64,000 nucleotides of DNA from an uncultured Acidobacteriia bacterium (GTDB lineage Bacteria > Acidobacteriota > Terriglobia > Bryobacterales > Bryobacteraceae): positions 1 to 64,000 of the forward strand of contig CAIKMJ010000027.1 of assembly GCA_903828455.1 (NCBI GenBank), read 5' to 3'. Position numbers and translations under genes: made by a program. Shown in pieces: positions 25,843 to 34,351 of this stretch. The notes under the pieces were generated by a model that saw nothing but the letters and a program-made list of their open reading frames with translations, was not told the origin of the DNA and did not search any database. Position 1 is the stretch's first letter. Each line of letters begins with the position of its first letter.

Positions 25843-27162
25843 TTACGCCTGTTCCTTTTTCACTTTGTTCGGGAAGCCATCCGGCCGATACGCGCGGGCC
25901 AGCACCTGGATGGGATGAATCGGCCGCACGCCGAGCGCCTGATCGAACTGCACGGCGGCGAGCGGACAATCGGTGGCCGTCACTTCGGCTTCGGTCTCTT
26001 TCATTTCGTCGAAGGCCTTCTTGCCGGCGAGCATCGAAAGCGGGAAGAATTCCTTCTTCATGGCGAAGGTGCCGTCGTGCGCGCTGCACTGATCCACCAG
26101 CTTGATCTCCGCGCCGGGAATGGTGCGCATCATGTCACGCGAACGGAAGCCGATATTCTGCGCCTTGAGATGGCAGGGCAGGTGGTAGCCGATTTTGCCC
26201 GGCGTCGACTGGAAGTCGCGATTGAACTGGCCGGTCTTCTTCAGCTCGAAGAGATATTCGTTGAGATCCATAGTGGCCTCGCCGACCTTCTTCGCTTCTT
26301 CCGTTCCGACCAGCTCCGCGTACTCCTTCTTCAGCATGTAGGAACACGTGGGATTGATCGCCACAATCTTCTTACCGGCTTCGACCGACGGCAGCAGACT
26401 CTCCACATTCTGCTGCGCCAGCTTCTTCGCCAGCGCCACGTCGCCCGATTCGAGAGCCGGCATGCCGCAGCAGTTCTGCTTCGGACACGTCAACGCGACG
26501 CCGCTCTTTTCGTAAACGGCCACCGCATCCTTCGCGACCTGCGGATTGTAGTGTTCCACAAAGCAGGTGGTGAAGAGCACGGCCTTCGACGTATCGCCCG
26601 ACGGCGTGTTCTTCTCCATCCACTTCGAGAACGTCTCGGGCTGGAATTCGGGCAAAATCTTTTCGTGATGGATGCCGATGGTGGCTTCGGCAATCTGCCG
26701 CAGCAGCGGCTGCTTATTGGCCCAGTTGGCGATGCCCGGCGTCATGCCGCCGATGCGGCCCATCTCTTCGGGGCGGGCGAGCAGCTTCGCGCGCAGGTCG
26801 ATGCCCTGTTCCTGTTTGCGGACGGCGTTGGCGCGCAGCAGAAGGCGCGGAAAATCGAGCTGAAATTCGTGGCCGTCGTCCGGCGTGTAGGGGCACTTCA
26901 CGTAGCAGAGCTTGCATTGGTAGCAGGTATCGAGGACGCGCTCGTTTTCGGCCAGCGTCAGTTTGCGGACGTCGCCATCGTGGCGATCCACGGCGTCGAA
27001 AAGTTCCGGAAACGAGGGGCAGAGGTTAAAGCAAAGGCGGCAGCCATGGCAGATTTCGAAGATGCGCTCCACTTCCGGATCGAGCGCGTCGCGATCCCAG
27101 TATTTGCGGTCATTGGGATCGTAAGTGAGTCCGGCGGTTGGCTTGCCTTTGATGACGTCCAT
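25843..27162 (-). CDS. Fe-S oxidoreductase, GlpC/HdrD-like
   Basis: Electron-transfer protein with two [4Fe-4S] ferredoxin motifs and a C-terminal pair of CCG-type domains. The 439 residues (from ATG 27162) show CHGCRLCFNLCPS and CYQCKLCYVKCPY near the N terminus, then TTCFVEHYNP with CPKQNCCGMPALESGD and a second, more degenerate CCG region (NPTCSYMLKKEY, GYHLPCHLKAQNIGFRSRD, CSAHDGTFAMKKEFF). This is the arrangement of anaerobic glycerol-3-phosphate dehydrogenase subunit C and heterodisulfide reductase D. With neither glpA/B nor hdr partners here, and rubrerythrin immediately upstream, it likely passes electrons to or from the rubrerythrin system. Confidence 0.88.
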   Translation of the reverse strand: MDVIKGKPTAGLTYDPNDRKYWDRDALDPEVERIFEICHGCRLCFNLCPSFPELFDAVDRHDGDVRKLTLAENERVLDTCYQCKLCYVKCPYTPDDGHEFQLDFPRLLLRANAVRKQEQGIDLRAKLLARPEEMGRIGGMTPGIANWANKQPLLRQIAEATIGIHHEKILPEFQPETFSKWMEKNTPSGDTSKAVLFTTCFVEHYNPQVAKDAVAVYEKSGVALTCPKQNCCGMPALESGDVALAKKLAQQNVESLLPSVEAGKKIVAINPTCSYMLKKEYAELVGTEEAKKVGEATMDLNEYLFELKKTGQFNRDFQSTPGKIGYHLPCHLKAQNIGFRSRDMMRTIPGAEIKLVDQCSAHDGTFAMKKEFFPLSMLAGKKAFDEMKETEAEVTATDCPLAAVQFDQALGVRPIHPIQVLARAYRPDGFPNKVKKEQA

Positions 27163-27234
27163 GGGTTGTAATCGGTTCGTTCGTTGGAAAAAAGGGGCGG
27201 CCACCGGAGCAGCCGCCCGAGGTGAGAGAAAAAA

Positions 27235-27654
27235 CTAGGAAATCGACGCGAGGCCCTGGGCGAAGCGGCCGGCGTGCGACTTTTCCGCCTTGGCGAGCGT
27301 TTCGAACCAGTCGGCGATTTCCGAGAAGCCTTCTTCGCGCGCGGCCTTCGCCATGCCGGGATACATGTCCGTGTATTCGTGCGTCTCGCCGGCGATGGCG
27401 GCCTTCAGGTTGTCGGAGGTGTCGCCGATCGGCAGGCCGGTGGCCGGGTCGCCGACCTTCTTCAGATAATCGAGGTGGCCGTGCGCGTGGCCGGTTTCGC
27501 CCTCGGCGGTGTCACGGAACAGGCCCGCGACATCGGGGTAGCCTTCCACGTCCGCCATCTTGGCGAAGTAGAGGTAGCGGCGGTTGGCCTGGGATTCGCC
27601 GGAGAAGGCGTCCTTCAGGTTCTGATGCGTTTTCGATCCGTTAAGAGTTGCCAT
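27235..27654 (-). CDS. Rubrerythrin
   Basis: Diiron peroxidase that detoxifies hydrogen peroxide. The 139-residue protein consists of the four-helix ferritin-like domain with ligands in [53 protein letters not shown] and [16 protein letters not shown], covering the ExxY/ExxH iron motifs. It lacks the C-terminal rubredoxin domain of classical rubrerythrin, so electrons must come from a partner, possibly the Fe-S protein encoded downstream. ATG 27654 has AGGA ten bases upstream. It sits between a perR-type regulator and the Fe-S gene. Confidence 0.92.
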   Translation of the reverse strand: MATLNGSKTHQNLKDAFSGESQANRRYLYFAKMADVEGYPDVAGLFRDTAEGETGHAHGHLDYLKKVGDPATGLPIGDTSDNLKAAIAGETHEYTDMYPGMAKAAREEGFSEIADWFETLAKAEKSHAGRFAQGLASIS

Positions 27655-27695
27655 TTTGTGATTCCTTTTGGGGTTGAGATTCAGAGACTCCGGAA

Positions 27696-28127
27696 CTAAC
27701 TGGCGCCCGCGGACCGGCTGCATTGCCCGCAGGTGCCCCGAAAAACCACTTCGTAACTGCGAATGTTGTGGCCGCCCAGATCCGGCTGCCCGGACTGGCG
27801 CGGCAGCTCGAACCACGCAATGTCTTCCACCGCCCCGCAGTCATCGCATACAAAATGATGGTGCGGATGCAGGTTCGCATCGTAACGCGCGGCGTTGCTG
27901 TCGGAGGGAAATTCGCGCACCAGCCCGGCGCGCGTCAGTTCCTTCAGGGTGTTGTAAACGGTGGCACGCGAAACCAGCGGTTCGCGTTCGGTGAGCGCGG
28001 CGTAGATTTCGTCGGCCGTCGCGTGATACGGCCCGGCGGCCAGATACTTGAGCACGCCGTAACGCTGCGCCGTGAAGCGGAGACCGCTGGCCCGCAGATG
28101 GTGCTCGATGTCGGGTGCGGGGGTCAC
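27696..28127 (-). CDS. perR: Fur-family regulator, PerR-like
   Basis: Metal-dependent repressor of 143 residues. The winged helix (LRFTAQRYGVLKYLAAGPYHATADEIYAAL, then RATVYNTLKELTRAGLVRE) is followed by the regulatory-metal motif LHPHHHFVCDDCG and a second zinc knuckle CGQC near the C terminus, as in PerR and Fur. Peroxide sensing rather than iron sensing is inferred from the rubrerythrin gene immediately downstream. The start codon is GTG at 28127, with a large palindrome directly touching it and a TTGACA promoter behind, which suggests autoregulation and a leaderless message. Confidence 0.88.
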   Translation of the reverse strand: MTPAPDIEHHLRASGLRFTAQRYGVLKYLAAGPYHATADEIYAALTEREPLVSRATVYNTLKELTRAGLVREFPSDSNAARYDANLHPHHHFVCDDCGAVEDIAWFELPRQSGQPDLGGHNIRSYEVVFRGTCGQCSRSAGAS

Positions 28128-28150
28128 AAGATTAGATTAAATCTAATCTT
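28128..28150. promoter_or_regulatory. Perfect Fur/PerR-type operator palindrome
   Basis: The core ATTAGATT-A-AATCTAAT extends with AAG/CTT on both sides to an 11-1-11 perfect palindrome. Spacing matches the 7-1-7 Fur-family box. It covers the -10 element of the perR promoter and abuts the GTG start. Confidence 0.85.
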
Positions 28151-28163
28151 AGACTGTTGTCAA
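28136..28163 (-). promoter_or_regulatory. Promoter of the perR-rubrerythrin cluster
   Basis: On the minus strand TTGACA (28163-28158) is followed after 16 bp by TTTAAT (28141-28136). Predicted transcription start falls at about 28129, one or two bases before the GTG codon. Confidence 0.75.
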
Positions 28164-28178
28164 GTTAAGAGACGGTCA

Positions 28179-28206
28179 ATTTCACGTGAATCGAATTCAC
28201 GTGGAA
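28179..28206. other. Inverted repeat of two degenerate parS-like halves
   Basis: TTTCACGTGAA and TTCACGTGGAAA flank a short loop, forming an imperfect 11-bp stem (10 of 11 pairs). Each half resembles the parS core TTTCACGTGAAA but with mismatches. It lies between the bacilliredoxin stop and the perR promoter, so it might be a terminator for the former or a weak ParB site. Confidence 0.5.
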
Positions 28207-28212
28207 AACAAG

Positions 28213-28641
28213 CTACTGCGCCTGCGGAGCGCAGTGCTTTTCGAAGGCTTCAGTCAGCAGGCGCGAGATCTGGAAGGCGTCGCGCGGCTCAATCTCGCTG
28301 CGATGCATCATGTAGACCGGCTTGCCGTTGCGGAAAATCGCCACCGACGGCGATGACGGCGGATAATCCGCCAGCAGATTGCGCACGTGCGCGACCGCGG
28401 CATCGTCGCCACCGGCGAATACGGTTGCGGCCTTGGCCGGCTTCACCGCGTGCTGCAGAGCCATGCCGATTCCGGGCCGCGCCTTACCGGCGGCGCATCC
28501 GCAAACCGAGTTCACCACCATCAGGACGGTTTCGTTTTCCGCGAGGACGCGGTCAACGTCGGCGGGCGTGCGCGTTTCTTCGACGCCAAAACGCGTCAGA
28601 TCCTGGCGCATGGGGACGAGGAGTTGTTCAGGGTAAGCCAT
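28213..28641 (-). CDS. Bacilliredoxin (BrxA/BrxB, YphP family)
   Basis: Thioredoxin-fold disulfide isomerase of 142 residues that removes bacillithiol or other low-molecular-weight thiols from oxidised proteins. The CGC active site is visible in VVNSVCGCAAGKARPG, and the family sequence GMALQHAVKPAKAATVFAGGD and SPSVAIFRNGKPVYMMHRSEIE follows. It is the first gene of a run of same-strand redox genes (perR, rubrerythrin, Fe-S protein, DUF3501), though an inverted repeat and a separate promoter lie between it and perR. Confidence 0.9.
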   Translation of the reverse strand: MAYPEQLLVPMRQDLTRFGVEETRTPADVDRVLAENETVLMVVNSVCGCAAGKARPGIGMALQHAVKPAKAATVFAGGDDAAVAHVRNLLADYPPSSPSVAIFRNGKPVYMMHRSEIEPRDAFQISRLLTEAFEKHCAPQAQ

Positions 28642-28711
28642 TTGATTCTATTTTCCTACACGGCCCGCCGCGCAGGCGAGTGTCTGTTTTACGTTACACT
28701 GACGAATTGAA

Positions 28712-29494
28712 ATGCATCGCCTCGCAACAGCCCGGCGTATCGTGACGACCCTCGGCATCGGGGCGGCGCTCCTCGGCGGAACGCTGTTCGCTCAGATGAA
28801 GACCGCGCGCCGCGAAGTGAACATCGCGGCCGCGTCGAATCTCACGGACGTCTTTCGCCAGGCCGGCACGCAGTTCGAAGCGGCCACCGGCATCCACGCC
28901 ATCTTCAGCTTCGGCGCCACGGCGCAGTTGACGCAGCAGATTGAAAACGGCGCACCCTTCGACGTGATCGCCGCCGCCGACACGGAACACATCGAAGCGC
29001 TCGATGCGAAAGGCCTGCTGGCAACGGGATCGCGCGCGGTCTATGCGGTGGGCGTGCTGGCGCTGTGGATTCCGCCGGGCAGCCGCGCGCCGATCGCCAC
29101 GCTGGCCGATCTTGCGCGGCCGGACGTGAAGGTCATCGCCATCGCCAGGCCGGAACTGGCACCGTACGGAGCCGCGGCCGTCGAATCGCTCCGCCATGCC
29201 GGCCTGTGGGAGAAGGTGCAGGCGCGGGTCGTCTATGGCGAAAACATCAGTGCGGTGAAGCAGTACGGCGCGTCGGGCAATGCGGACGCGGTATTCACGG
29301 CATACTCGCTGGTGATGAAGGAAGCGGGCAAGGTCATTCAGATGGGCGACGACACGCACAAACCCATCGCCCAGGCGCTGGGGATCGTCAGGGCTTCGAA
29401 AAATCCGGAAGCCGCGCGGGCCTTCACGGAGTTTCTGCTGCGCGACAAGGGGCGGGACATTCTGGCGGCGTCGGGCTATCGCATCCCGCGCTGA
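28712..29494 (+). CDS. modA: Molybdate ABC transporter substrate-binding protein
   Basis: Periplasmic binding protein of 260 residues for molybdate or tungstate. Signal peptide TARRIVTTLGIGAALLGGTLFAQ precedes the mature start. Family motifs: NIAAASNLTDVFRQAGTQFEAATG, FSFGATAQLTQQIENGAPFDVIAAAD, RPELAPYGAAAVESL, VVYGENISAVKQYGASGNADAVFTAYSLV, and the ending GYRIPR. No modB or modC permease genes follow; instead a giant outer-membrane protein gene starts 50 bp downstream. The pairing suggests the downstream receptor might serve the same transport route, but that is inference. Confidence 0.9.
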   Translation: MHRLATARRIVTTLGIGAALLGGTLFAQMKTARREVNIAAASNLTDVFRQAGTQFEAATGIHAIFSFGATAQLTQQIENGAPFDVIAAADTEHIEALDAKGLLATGSRAVYAVGVLALWIPPGSRAPIATLADLARPDVKVIAIARPELAPYGAAAVESLRHAGLWEKVQARVVYGENISAVKQYGASGNADAVFTAYSLVMKEAGKVIQMGDDTHKPIAQALGIVRASKNPEAARAFTEFLLRDKGRDILAASGYRIPR

Positions 29495-29544
29495 GCCCTC
29501 CGCAGCCTTGTCATTTTTACAAGACATTGGTATCTTTACGAAGT

Positions 29545-32500
29545 ATGCAGATGCCAACGGGCATGAAGATCCCGCTCGCCTTCCTGCTGGCCTGCGTGGC
29601 CTGCCGGGCCCAGTCGGGAAACAGCGGGCTTTCCGGTGGAGTCAGCGACCGCCAGCGGCTGCCCATCCCGGCGGCGCGGGTGACCGCCGTGCAACACGCA
29701 ACGGGCATCGCAACTTCCGGACAGACCGATAGCCGCGGCGATTATCACCTGCTCGGCCTCGCCGCCGGAGAATACACGCTGTCCTTTGAAAAAGACGGCT
29801 TCCGCACCTACCGGCAGACCGGCATTACGCTGCGAACGGGCGAAAGCCTTGCGCTCGATGCCACGCTCGACGTTGGCCCGCGGCTCGAATCGATTGAGGT
29901 TCGCGCCGATGCCTCCCGCCTCCAGACCAGCACCGGCACCTTCACCCAATACCTCAGCCAGCAGGAAACGGACACGCTGCCGCTCGACGGGCGGAACTTC
30001 ATCCCGCTGGTGGCCCTCTCGCCCGGCGTTGCGCTTCCCGGCGGCGGCTCGCTGCTGCCGCGACTCAACGGCAGCCGTCCGCGCACCAACGAATACATTT
30101 ACGACGGCATCAGCATCCTGCAGCCCGAGCCCGGCCAGGTGGCGTTCTATCCGGTGATCGATGCCATCGAAGAGCTGCAGCTGAACATCAATTCCTATTC
30201 GCCGGAATACGGCCGTTCCAATGGCGGCACGGTCATTGTGGCCGGCAAGTCGGGCTCGAACCAGCTCCACGGTACGCTCTATGAATTCCTTCGCAACGAA
30301 GACCTCAATGCGCGGAACCTGTTTGCCCAGTCCGGCCCGAAGCCGGAATTCCGCCGCAACCAGTACGGCGGAACCATCGGCGGTCCGGTCAAAAAGAACA
30401 AGACATTCTTCTTTGCCGACTGGCAGGGAACGCGTCTCCGCACCGGCGTCACGCGCTTCAGCACCGTGCCCACGCTCGCCCAGCGCGGCGGCCTCTTCGG
30501 CAGCGTAATCTACGATCCTTCCAGCGCACCGCGCGTGCCGTTTCCGCTCAACACTGTTCCGCCCGCCAGTATCGACCCGCTGGCGAAGCTCGTGCTGGCG
30601 CGGTATCCGCTGCCCAATCTCCCCGGTGCCGCCAACAACTACGTCCGCACCGCGGTTGAGCCCGACAGTCAGGACCAGTTCGATGTGCGTCTCGATCACG
30701 TGTTCAACGAACAACACCGCGTCTTCGGCCGCTACACCTGGTTCCGCGACGACGACAACCCGGTCACTCCCCTGCCCGACGGCAGCGGCTCGCTCACCTC
30801 CGGCGTCATCGGCCATGCCATCACCCGCGGCGACAGTTTCGCCGGCGAGTATACCTGGGCGCTCTCGCCCTCTCTGCTCAATCAGGCGCGCTTCGGCTAC
30901 ACAGACCGAAAGCTGAATCAGACCGCGCTCCAGGATGGCGGCATCACCGTACCCGGGCTGCCGGCGAACTCTTTCGCTTCCGTCCTCCCCATCTTCACCG
31001 TGACCGGCTACGCGCAGATCGGCCCCACCACGGCCGCCAACTCCAGCTTCAGCACCTCCGTCACCGAATTCATGGATACGCTGTCCTCGGTGCGCGGACG
31101 CCACACCATCAGGACCGGCTTCGATGTCCGCCGCGAAGCGCTGCAGGTGACGAACCCTCCGAATCCCACCGGTTCGTATTCCTTCACCACCACCGGCACC
31201 AACCAGACCGGCGTAACCGGCAGCGGCAATGCCTTCGCCTCGCTGCTGCTGGGTCAGGTCAGCGCCTTCAGCATCGACATTCAGAACGCGCCGCTGCTGC
31301 CGCGGGCCGCCTTCGCCGAATTCTTCGTCGGCGACGACTGGAAGGTCTCAAGCCGCCTCACCCTCAACATCGGCACCCGCTACACGCTCAATTTCCCTTC
31401 CACCGAAGCTCACAATCACACCGCCATCTTCAACCTCAACACGCAGCTCCTCGACTACCCCACCACCGGCCGCAACCTCGAATGCTGCGACTTCGGCCCC
31501 CGCTTCGGCTTCGCCTATCAGCCCGCCGCCAGCTGGGCCGTGCGCGGCGGTTACGGCCTGGTCTGGATCGAGCAGACCGGCATCACAACGCCCTTCACGC
31601 TCCCGCAGTTCCCCTTTGTCCAGACCATTTCCCAGCAGACGCAGGACAATCTGAACGCGGTTTTCAAGCTTTCCAACGGGCCGATCGTCACGCCCATCAC
31701 GCCCGGACCCAACGCCGGCCTCGGCCAGGGCGTCTTCGGCACGGACCGCACAGTCGGCTCCGGCAATGCGCAGCAATGGAACCTCGCGGTGCAGAAGACC
31801 TTCGGACGCGACCTCACGCTGGAAGTCGGCTACCTCGGCGGCAAAAATACTCACCTCGGTCTGCCGGAAGCGAATCTGAACCAGCTGCCCGCCAGCGCCC
31901 TTTCGCAAGGCGCGGCGCTGCTGACGAAGGTTCCGAATCCGTACTACGGACAGTTGCCGGCCTCGTCCTCGCTGAACACGCCGACCATCGCGCAGCAGCA
32001 GCTCCTGCGCGCCTTCCCGCGCTTCACCACCGTCGCGCTGTTCCGCGATAACGTCGCCGATTCGGAATACGAAGCCGCCACCGCGCGGCTCCAGAAGCGC
32101 ATCTCACGCGGCCTGACGTTCACCTTCGCCTACACATTCTCGAAATTGATCGACGACGCGTCGACGTATTTTTCGCAAACGATCTTCACCGGTCCCGTGC
32201 TCAGCACCACCGGAGCGGCCGACGCCAATAACCGCAAGCTCGAGCGCGACCTTTCCACCGGCGACATCCCGCGCGTCTTCACCGGCGGCTGGGTCTGGCA
32301 GATTCCGAAATGGCGGAAGCTGTCGGGCTGGCAAATCGCCGGCACCGTGCGGGTGCAGGCCGGGGACATGGTGGCTATATCGCAGGCGACCAATAACAAC
32401 TCGTCTCTCGGCTATGCGCTGCAGCGTCCCAACCGCATCGCCGATCCGAACAACTTTGCCGCCCGTGGCACCGGCGAGTGGTTCAACGTCGCAGCCTTCA

Positions 32501-32763
32501 CCGCCGCGCCGCAATTCACCATCGGAAACAGCTCACGAAATCCCATCCGCGGACCGGGTTTGCAGAATGCGGACCTGATGCTGGGCAAGACATTCCGCGC
32601 GAACGACCGGCTGGCCGCCGAATTCCGCGCCGAAGTGTTCAACGTCACCAACACGCCGCCGCTGAACGATCCCAACGCGTCCTTCGGCAGCGCCGCCTTT
32701 GGAACCATCACGAGCGCCGGCAATCCGCGCGACTTTGAATTCGCCGTGAAGCTGAAGTTCTAA
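29545..32763 (+). CDS. Second Oar-like outer-membrane protein with carboxypeptidase-regulatory domain
   Basis: Outer-membrane receptor-like protein of about 1072 residues. ATG at 29563 (MKIPLAFLLACVACRAQ) gives a compact signal peptide and may be the true start. An N-terminal CarboxypepD_reg-like domain (GGVSDRQRLPIPAARVTAV), plug region (QETDTLPLDGRNFIPLVALSPG, NEYIYDGISILQPEPG) and beta-barrel follow, ending FAVKLKF. It shares the same architecture and short blocks such as FRRNQYGGTIGGPVKKNKTFFF with the protein at 18242, but is clearly diverged. Codons prefer C at third positions. Its stop overlaps by two bases with that of the convergent methyltransferase. Confidence 0.9.
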   Translation: MQMPTGMKIPLAFLLACVACRAQSGNSGLSGGVSDRQRLPIPAARVTAVQHATGIATSGQTDSRGDYHLLGLAAGEYTLSFEKDGFRTYRQTGITLRTGESLALDATLDVGPRLESIEVRADASRLQTSTGTFTQYLSQQETDTLPLDGRNFIPLVALSPGVALPGGGSLLPRLNGSRPRTNEYIYDGISILQPEPGQVAFYPVIDAIEELQLNINSYSPEYGRSNGGTVIVAGKSGSNQLHGTLYEFLRNEDLNARNLFAQSGPKPEFRRNQYGGTIGGPVKKNKTFFFADWQGTRLRTGVTRFSTVPTLAQRGGLFGSVIYDPSSAPRVPFPLNTVPPASIDPLAKLVLARYPLPNLPGAANNYVRTAVEPDSQDQFDVRLDHVFNEQHRVFGRYTWFRDDDNPVTPLPDGSGSLTSGVIGHAITRGDSFAGEYTWALSPSLLNQARFGYTDRKLNQTALQDGGITVPGLPANSFASVLPIFTVTGYAQIGPTTAANSSFSTSVTEFMDTLSSVRGRHTIRTGFDVRREALQVTNPPNPTGSYSFTTTGTNQTGVTGSGNAFASLLLGQVSAFSIDIQNAPLLPRAAFAEFFVGDDWKVSSRLTLNIGTRYTLNFPSTEAHNHTAIFNLNTQLLDYPTTGRNLECCDFGPRFGFAYQPAASWAVRGGYGLVWIEQTGITTPFTLPQFPFVQTISQQTQDNLNAVFKLSNGPIVTPITPGPNAGLGQGVFGTDRTVGSGNAQQWNLAVQKTFGRDLTLEVGYLGGKNTHLGLPEANLNQLPASALSQGAALLTKVPNPYYGQLPASSSLNTPTIAQQQLLRAFPRFTTVALFRDNVADSEYEAATARLQKRISRGLTFTFAYTFSKLIDDASTYFSQTIFTGPVLSTTGAADANNRKLERDLSTGDIPRVFTGGWVWQIPKWRKLSGWQIAGTVRVQAGDMVAISQATNNNSSLGYALQRPNRIADPNNFAARGTGEWFNVAAFTAAPQFTIGNSSRNPIRGPGLQNADLMLGKTFRANDRLAAEFRAEVFNVTNTPPLNDPNASFGSAAFGTITSAGNPRDFEFAVKLKF

Positions 32764-33317
32764 GCGAACCAGATGGCCTTCGCGGCCAGCCATGCGACGC
32801 CGAGCAGCCAGCCGCCGAGCGCCTCGTATTCGCGGTTCTTCCGATAGAGCGCGGCGGAGAAATCATCGGGCCCGAGTCCCTGCGGCCAGCGCGGCATGAG
32901 CAGAGGCACGCGCGCGGCGAACTCGGCGTAGCCGGGCAGAATCTTCATGAGGTGCTGCTCTTCCAGCTCGATGGCCGGCAGATACACGAGCGCGAAGAGG
33001 GCGGCGAAGAGCGCGCCGAGCCCCCAGCTCCGCGCCGCGGCGGCGAGGCCGAGCGCGGTGACGAGCGTGCCGAGATAAAGCGGATTGCGCGTCATCGAAT
33101 ACGGGCCGGAGACGGCGAGCCGCTGGTTCTTGGCCAGATGCCCGGCGGCCCAGGCGCGCAGTGCGAGTCCGCAGACGGAAAGCGGAAGGCCGAGTTCGAG
33201 AGAAGCGGCGGTCGGGCGGGAGAACCAGGCGAAGGCGCCCACCATGACGAAGCCGGCGGGCACGCGCAGCTTCGCCACGGCATCGGCGTAGGGTTTAGGG
33301 AACCAGTGTCGGCGCAT
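32760..33317 (-). CDS. Isoprenylcysteine carboxyl methyltransferase-like membrane protein
   Basis: Integral membrane methyltransferase-like protein of 185 residues with about four or five hydrophobic segments. The ICMT/phospholipid methyltransferase signature is visible: VSGPYSMTRNPLYLGTLVTALGLA, followed by ELEEQHLMKILPGYAEFAARVPLLMPR (the conserved E-E and YxxYxxxVP pattern). Bacterial members methylate unknown lipids or small thiols. It is the last gene of a same-strand run from the SurA-like gene through waaF and waaC, so an envelope-lipid substrate is plausible. Confidence 0.85.
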   Translation of the reverse strand: MRRHWFPKPYADAVAKLRVPAGFVMVGAFAWFSRPTAASLELGLPLSVCGLALRAWAAGHLAKNQRLAVSGPYSMTRNPLYLGTLVTALGLAAAARSWGLGALFAALFALVYLPAIELEEQHLMKILPGYAEFAARVPLLMPRWPQGLGPDDFSAALYRKNREYEALGGWLLGVAWLAAKAIWFA

Positions 33318-33331
33318 CGAGTGTGAGGGTC

Positions 33332-33364
33332 GTTCAGACGTGACAGTTGTTCAGACGTGACAGT
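33332..33364. repeat. 16-bp duplication at the waaC 3' end
   Basis: GTTCAGACGTGACAGT occurs at 33332-33347 and 33349-33364. The second copy contains the waaC stop codon, so the last codons and stop are duplicated just downstream. Confidence 0.85.
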
Positions 33365-34322
33365 GAACGCGCGCGGCCACTGCGGCGAACACCTGCTCCG
33401 GGGTAATGGCTCGCATCGAATCGTCAATCTCGGTGCCGCGGCGGTGCGTGGTGAAGGCGCCGGGCATGCGGAACACCTGAAAATCGCCGCCGTACGGGCC
33501 GTTCCGCGCCGGATCGGTGGGGCCGAAGATGGCGACGCCCGGCTTGCTCAGCGCGGCTGCCAGGTGAAGCGGGCCGCTGTCGACGCCGATCACGATGGCC
33601 GCGCGGCGCGTGGCATCGATCAGTCCGGCGACGCTGCTTTCATGCGCCACCGTGCCGGGAATCCGCGGCAGCGTGCCGGGCGCGCCGTTGAGGACGAGCG
33701 GCAGGCCGAGCTTTTCCTGCAGCATCGCGGCAAGCCGCGCCCAGTGTTCGAGCGGCCATTGCTTGGAGACCCATCCGGCGAGCGGACTGGCGAGCGCAAA
33801 CGGGCCGTCCGGCAGATTGCCTTCGGCACGGCCCGCGGGCAGCGGGAAAGCGCGGACCAGATGGTTCGCTCCGGCGCCGGCGGCAAGGTCGAGCGCCTGA
33901 TCCACCACATGCGCGGCGCCGCTCGGCACGCGCGTCGAGTAGAACAGGCCCGCCGGCCACTCGCGAACGATGCGCGAACCGTAACCGGCGATGCGCTCCG
34001 GGCCGGCCATGTGGGCCACCAGAGCCGACTTGATGAGGCCCTGGAAATCGACTGCCAGATCGTAGCGTTCGGCGCGCAGCTCGCGCCGGGTGTCGCCCCA
34101 CGTGCGGGGCTCCCTGCGGCGGAAGACGACGATGCGGTCCACGAAGCCGTTGCCTTCGAGCAGAGACACCCATTGCGGCTCCACTACCCAGGTGATGCGC
34201 GCGCCGGGAAAGCTGTGCTTCAGGGACGCGGCACCGGGCAGGGCGTGAATGATATCGCCCATCGCGCCGAGGCGGACGATGAGGATGCTTTTCAGCTCAT
34301 GCGGCAAATCGTAGTCTAACAA
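33351..34322 (-). CDS. waaC: Lipopolysaccharide heptosyltransferase I-like
   Basis: Glycosyltransferase family 9 enzyme that adds the first heptose to the LPS inner core. Minus-strand reading begins close to LKSILIVRLGAMGDIIHALPGAASLKHSFPGARITWVVEPQW, the WaaC-style start. The GT-B C-terminal half has PLVLNGAPGTLPRIPG and IGVDSGPLHLAAALSKPGVAIFGPTDPARNGPYG, with the sugar-nucleotide D-x-G-P-L-H motif. Starts upstream of TTG 34322 run into waaF, so about 323 residues is most likely; no strong Shine-Dalgarno helps. Together with waaF it shows that this organism makes a heptose-type LPS core. Confidence 0.88.
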   Translation of the reverse strand: MLDYDLPHELKSILIVRLGAMGDIIHALPGAASLKHSFPGARITWVVEPQWVSLLEGNGFVDRIVVFRRREPRTWGDTRRELRAERYDLAVDFQGLIKSALVAHMAGPERIAGYGSRIVREWPAGLFYSTRVPSGAAHVVDQALDLAAGAGANHLVRAFPLPAGRAEGNLPDGPFALASPLAGWVSKQWPLEHWARLAAMLQEKLGLPLVLNGAPGTLPRIPGTVAHESSVAGLIDATRRAAIVIGVDSGPLHLAAALSKPGVAIFGPTDPARNGPYGGDFQVFRMPGAFTTHRRGTEIDDSMRAITPEQVFAAVAARVHCHV

Positions 34323-34351
34323 GGATGGCGGAGGCCCGGCGCGTGGCGCGG

